Origin: Pseudomonadota bacterium
GTDB taxonomy: Bacteria > BMS3Abin14
Assembly (NCBI GenBank): GCA_003229755.1
Contig: QIFJ01000120.1
Coordinates: 1 to 7,535 of the forward strand
Length of the DNA stretch: 7,535 nt
Reading direction: 5' to 3'
Part shown: positions 5,692 through 7,535 of the stretch, in pieces
Position numbering within the stretch: the first letter of the stretch is position 1
Layout: every line of letters starts with the position of its first letter
Notes under the pieces: model-generated
What the model was told of the DNA's origin: nothing
Database searches by the model: none
The model's input: the letters and a program-made list of their open reading frames with translations, nothing else
Position numbers and translations under genes: made by a program

Positions 5692-5725
5692 TAGGGTCGT
5701 AAAAAGTCCATCCATGGCTTTTTAC
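5692..5725. repeat. 34-nt hairpin repeat, copy 2
   Basis: This is the second copy of the element at 4240-4273: tagggtc followed by gtaaaaag-t-cca / tgg-ctttttac (5699-5725). It is followed by gaagttatcaac, which resembles the gaagtcatc arm at 4382-4390, suggesting that the full repeat unit extends further than the palindrome. It lies in the leader of the barrel gene, about 42 nt before the chosen start codon. Confidence 0.75.
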
Positions 5726-5766
5726 GAAGTTATCAACAATGAGCCTGAATTTTGTTTAAGGGAAAG

Positions 5767-6996
5767 GTGCCTGATTTCTTGCAGCCGGGTTTAAACAACA
5801 TTCTAAAAACATCAATAATCCTCTTGGTGCTTGCCTGCCTTATCATGCCGACTTCCGCTCTGGCGGATATCACCGGCAGGGCTGTTACTGTGATCAACTC
5901 CTGGGAGGAAGAGGATAAAACCGCAAACTCCAGCGTTTCGGAATACTTTGATCTCAGGTCCAGGGGCAGACTTGGACAGTACAGATTAGAAATAGAAGCT
6001 TCGGGGAGGGTCACCGGCATTCAGAATGAGTTTGACCTGAATGACGATGAGCTCAATCGGCTTTATTCTCTGGCCCTCTCTCTGTCCGATGGTGAGATGA
6101 ATAAATCCCTCACACTGGGAAGGCAGACAGTCAGTCCCCTTACAGGACCTTTACTGCTGGATGGCGCATCATTTTACCTGACAACAGGTCCCTTTACCCT
6201 TAATACACGCTGGGGATTTCTTGCGAACGTCACAGGGGGTGAACCGGATAATGACCGGGCCTTCGGGATCGGTTTCAACTACCTCATCAGATCGGGTATG
6301 TATCTCTCCATGGACTATGGGAGGACTTTTTCCGACGGATCCCTGCTCACCGAGCTACTGGCTGCTGACTGGTCCTACTCATGGTACCGCTTTACAAAGG
6401 CATACTTCACCATCAATTACGACCTGATGTCCAGGACTCTGCACGAATTGCTGTTGGGAACACGTCTCTTTTTTTCAGACCGCCTTTCGGCAGGGTTTCA
6501 ATACTCCCAGAACACTTTTCAATTCGATTCCGATTCTATTTACAGTGTCTTTGCTATCGACCCTGTCCAGGAATCATCTTTTTCGCTACTCTTCACTCCC
6601 GTCAGGGATGTAAGATATCTTTTAGAATACGCTCGCGAGCATTTCAGCGAAGGTGCCGGAGGCAGGCGCTACACGATTGGCGCCAGGTGGACTCCCGGAA
6701 ACTCCCGCCTGAACGGTGACCTGACCCAGCACAAGGGCTTTGGGGGGAAGATGACCGAGATTTCCCTGGGCGCTTCCGCCCCAGTCCTGCCGTCATTGAG
6801 TCTCGGAATCGGTGGTGACTTTACCAATACCGAGAATGGTGGAGAAAATAACGTAACGAGCTACGCCGCCTTCCTTGGATCTGACTGGACACTTTCAACC
6901 AGATCCAGGTTAGCGGTCAGGCTTGAACGAAGTGATGATGAAATCCTGGCCAATCCTACCTGGGCCGGCAGATTGTCTTTTTCTCTGGAGCTCTGA
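5767..6996 (+). CDS. Exported outer-membrane beta-barrel protein, probable porin partner of a cytochrome
   Basis: About 409 residues. With GTG 5767 as start, a signal peptide is clear: a short N region, Lys14, the hydrophobic core SIILLVLACLIM, and probable cleavage at TSALA/DIT after residue 33. The mature part is rich in alternating hydrophobic/polar stretches ending in aromatic residues, such as YRLEIEASGRVTG, FTLNTRWGFLANV, MYLSMDYGRTF, YRFTKAYFTINYDL, RLSAGFQYSQNTF and RLAVRLERS, with polar turns between them and no transmembrane helix, as expected of a barrel of roughly 16-20 strands. The C-terminus (LSFSLEL) is a typical last strand, though without a terminal Phe. TTG 5752 and TTG 5779 are alternative starts; AGGG at 5759-5762 favours 5767 modestly. 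The stop codon is 1 nt before a multiheme cytochrome gene, pointing to a joint role as a porin-cytochrome module. It is much shorter than MtrB-type barrels (about 700 residues) and lacks their N-terminal CxxC, so no family name is given. Confidence 0.8.
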   Translation: MPDFLQPGLNNILKTSIILLVLACLIMPTSALADITGRAVTVINSWEEEDKTANSSVSEYFDLRSRGRLGQYRLEIEASGRVTGIQNEFDLNDDELNRLYSLALSLSDGEMNKSLTLGRQTVSPLTGPLLLDGASFYLTTGPFTLNTRWGFLANVTGGEPDNDRAFGIGFNYLIRSGMYLSMDYGRTFSDGSLLTELLAADWSYSWYRFTKAYFTINYDLMSRTLHELLLGTRLFFSDRLSAGFQYSQNTFQFDSDSIYSVFAIDPVQESSFSLLFTPVRDVRYLLEYAREHFSEGAGGRRYTIGARWTPGNSRLNGDLTQHKGFGGKMTEISLGASAPVLPSLSLGIGGDFTNTENGGENNVTSYAAFLGSDWTLSTRSRLAVRLERSDDEILANPTWAGRLSFSLEL

Positions 6997-6997
6997 C

Positions 6998-7535
6998 ATG
7001 AAAAACAAACCATTTACTCTCAATATACGTTTGGTGGGAATACTTATAGCCGTAATCTCAGCCGTGCTGATCATCGCCGGAACGGCCCATGCCGTGAGGT
7101 TCTCCCACGAGGTGCACCGTGATAATGAAGTGAGTGAATGCGGAAAGTGCCACAAACCCCTGGCTCTCAGTATCACCCCTGAACGATCCGTATGCATGGA
7201 GTGCCACACCCAGGAGGATATAATAGAAACTGTTCTGGGACCAACGAAGACACATACTCCACTATGGGTCAATCAGCACGGCCGCGCTTCTGCCGAACCC
7301 GACGCGGAGTGCAGTAGCTGTCACACACTGTCTTCCTGTGCAGATTGTCATAAGGGCGGTGAGCTCAATCCGGACTTTACAAAAAGATCCGTCAGGACCG
7401 AGAGAGTTCCTGAAACTCACACATCACGTTTCAGAGTTGTTCATCCACTCAAGGCAACGGGAGCCCAGATCGAGGAGTGCCTCACGTGTCATACCGAGAA
7501 ATCCTGCAGCGACTGTCACAGCCGCACTCAGCGAG
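6998..7535 (+). CDS. Multiheme c-type cytochrome, 3'-truncated by the window end
   Basis: The frame is open from ATG 6998 to the window end (179 residues, no stop). Residues 1-32 are a signal peptide (hydrophobic VGILIAVISAVLIIAG, cleavage after GTAHA). Six CxxCH heme-binding motifs follow: CGKCH (48-52), CMECH (66-70), CSSCH (105-109), CADCH (114-118), CLTCH (161-165) and CSDCH (170-174). The last four come as closely spaced pairs. Extra histidines (such as His37, His40, His86, His94, His141, His149) could be distal ligands for bis-His hemes, and the opening FSHEVH...ECGKCHKP pattern resembles class III/c7-like multiheme cytochromes of metal- and sulfate-reducing bacteria. GGAG (6987-6990) lies 7 nt before the ATG, inside the barrel gene, and only 1 nt separates the genes, implying translational coupling. 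The protein is expected in the periplasm or at the inner face of the outer membrane, carrying electrons. More hemes probably follow beyond the edge. Confidence 0.95.
   Translation, partial: MKNKPFTLNIRLVGILIAVISAVLIIAGTAHAVRFSHEVHRDNEVSECGKCHKPLALSITPERSVCMECHTQEDIIETVLGPTKTHTPLWVNQHGRASAEPDAECSSCHTLSSCADCHKGGELNPDFTKRSVRTERVPETHTSRFRVVHPLKATGAQIEECLTCHTEKSCSDCHSRTQR

Noticed and set aside
5739..5759. Six-codon frame ATG AGC CTG ... TAA just before the barrel start
   Set aside because: No good ribosome site and no leader-peptide features such as regulatory codon runs; short frames of this size are expected by chance.
6910..7272. Minus-strand open frames opposite the cytochrome gene start
   Set aside because: The plus strand carries six CxxCH motifs, a signal peptide and a coupled ribosome site, so the minus frames are shadows.

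Overview
The window looks like a chromosomal segment from an anaerobic, diderm (Gram-negative) bacterium, most plausibly of the former Deltaproteobacteria (Desulfobacterota-type lineages). The reasons are a predicted outer-membrane beta-barrel protein immediately followed by a multiheme c-type cytochrome, exported proteins with Gram-negative style signal peptides, and intergenic spaces filled with palindromic and heptameric repeats. The lineage is an inference; no marker gene is present.

Layout from left to right. Bases 1-551 (+) hold the 3' part of an ABC-2 type transporter permease. Bases 552-805 are a gene-free convergent spacer with two different 7-nt tandem arrays, a hairpin and a long imperfect inverted repeat. 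Bases 806-5033 (-) hold three genes read leftward: a HAD-superfamily phosphatase-like hydrolase, then a large secreted M16 zinc peptidase with two fused halves (active N half, inactive C half), then a membrane-anchored BEM46/ABHD13-like alpha/beta hydrolase 15 nt behind it. The space between the HAD gene and the peptidase gene is almost wholly made of consecutive hairpins. Bases 5034-5276 are a divergent promoter region. Bases 5277-5603 (+) encode an unrecognised acidic, helical 108-residue protein. Bases 5604-5766 hold a promoter-like segment with a dyad and a second copy of a 34-nt hairpin repeat. Bases 5767-7535 (+) hold an exported beta-barrel protein and, one base after its stop codon, the start of a multiheme cytochrome c with six CxxCH motifs before the window ends.

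The most interesting functional unit is the barrel plus cytochrome pair at the right end. The tight coupling suggests that the two products act together at the outer membrane, as in porin-cytochrome electron conduits, but the barrel is not one I can assign to a named family. The most interesting non-coding signals are the hairpin cluster at 4247-4390, the hairpin repeat shared by 4240-4273 and 5692-5725, and the two heptamer arrays at 566-593 and 611-659. The last gene runs off the right edge and the first runs in from the left edge, so both are partial.
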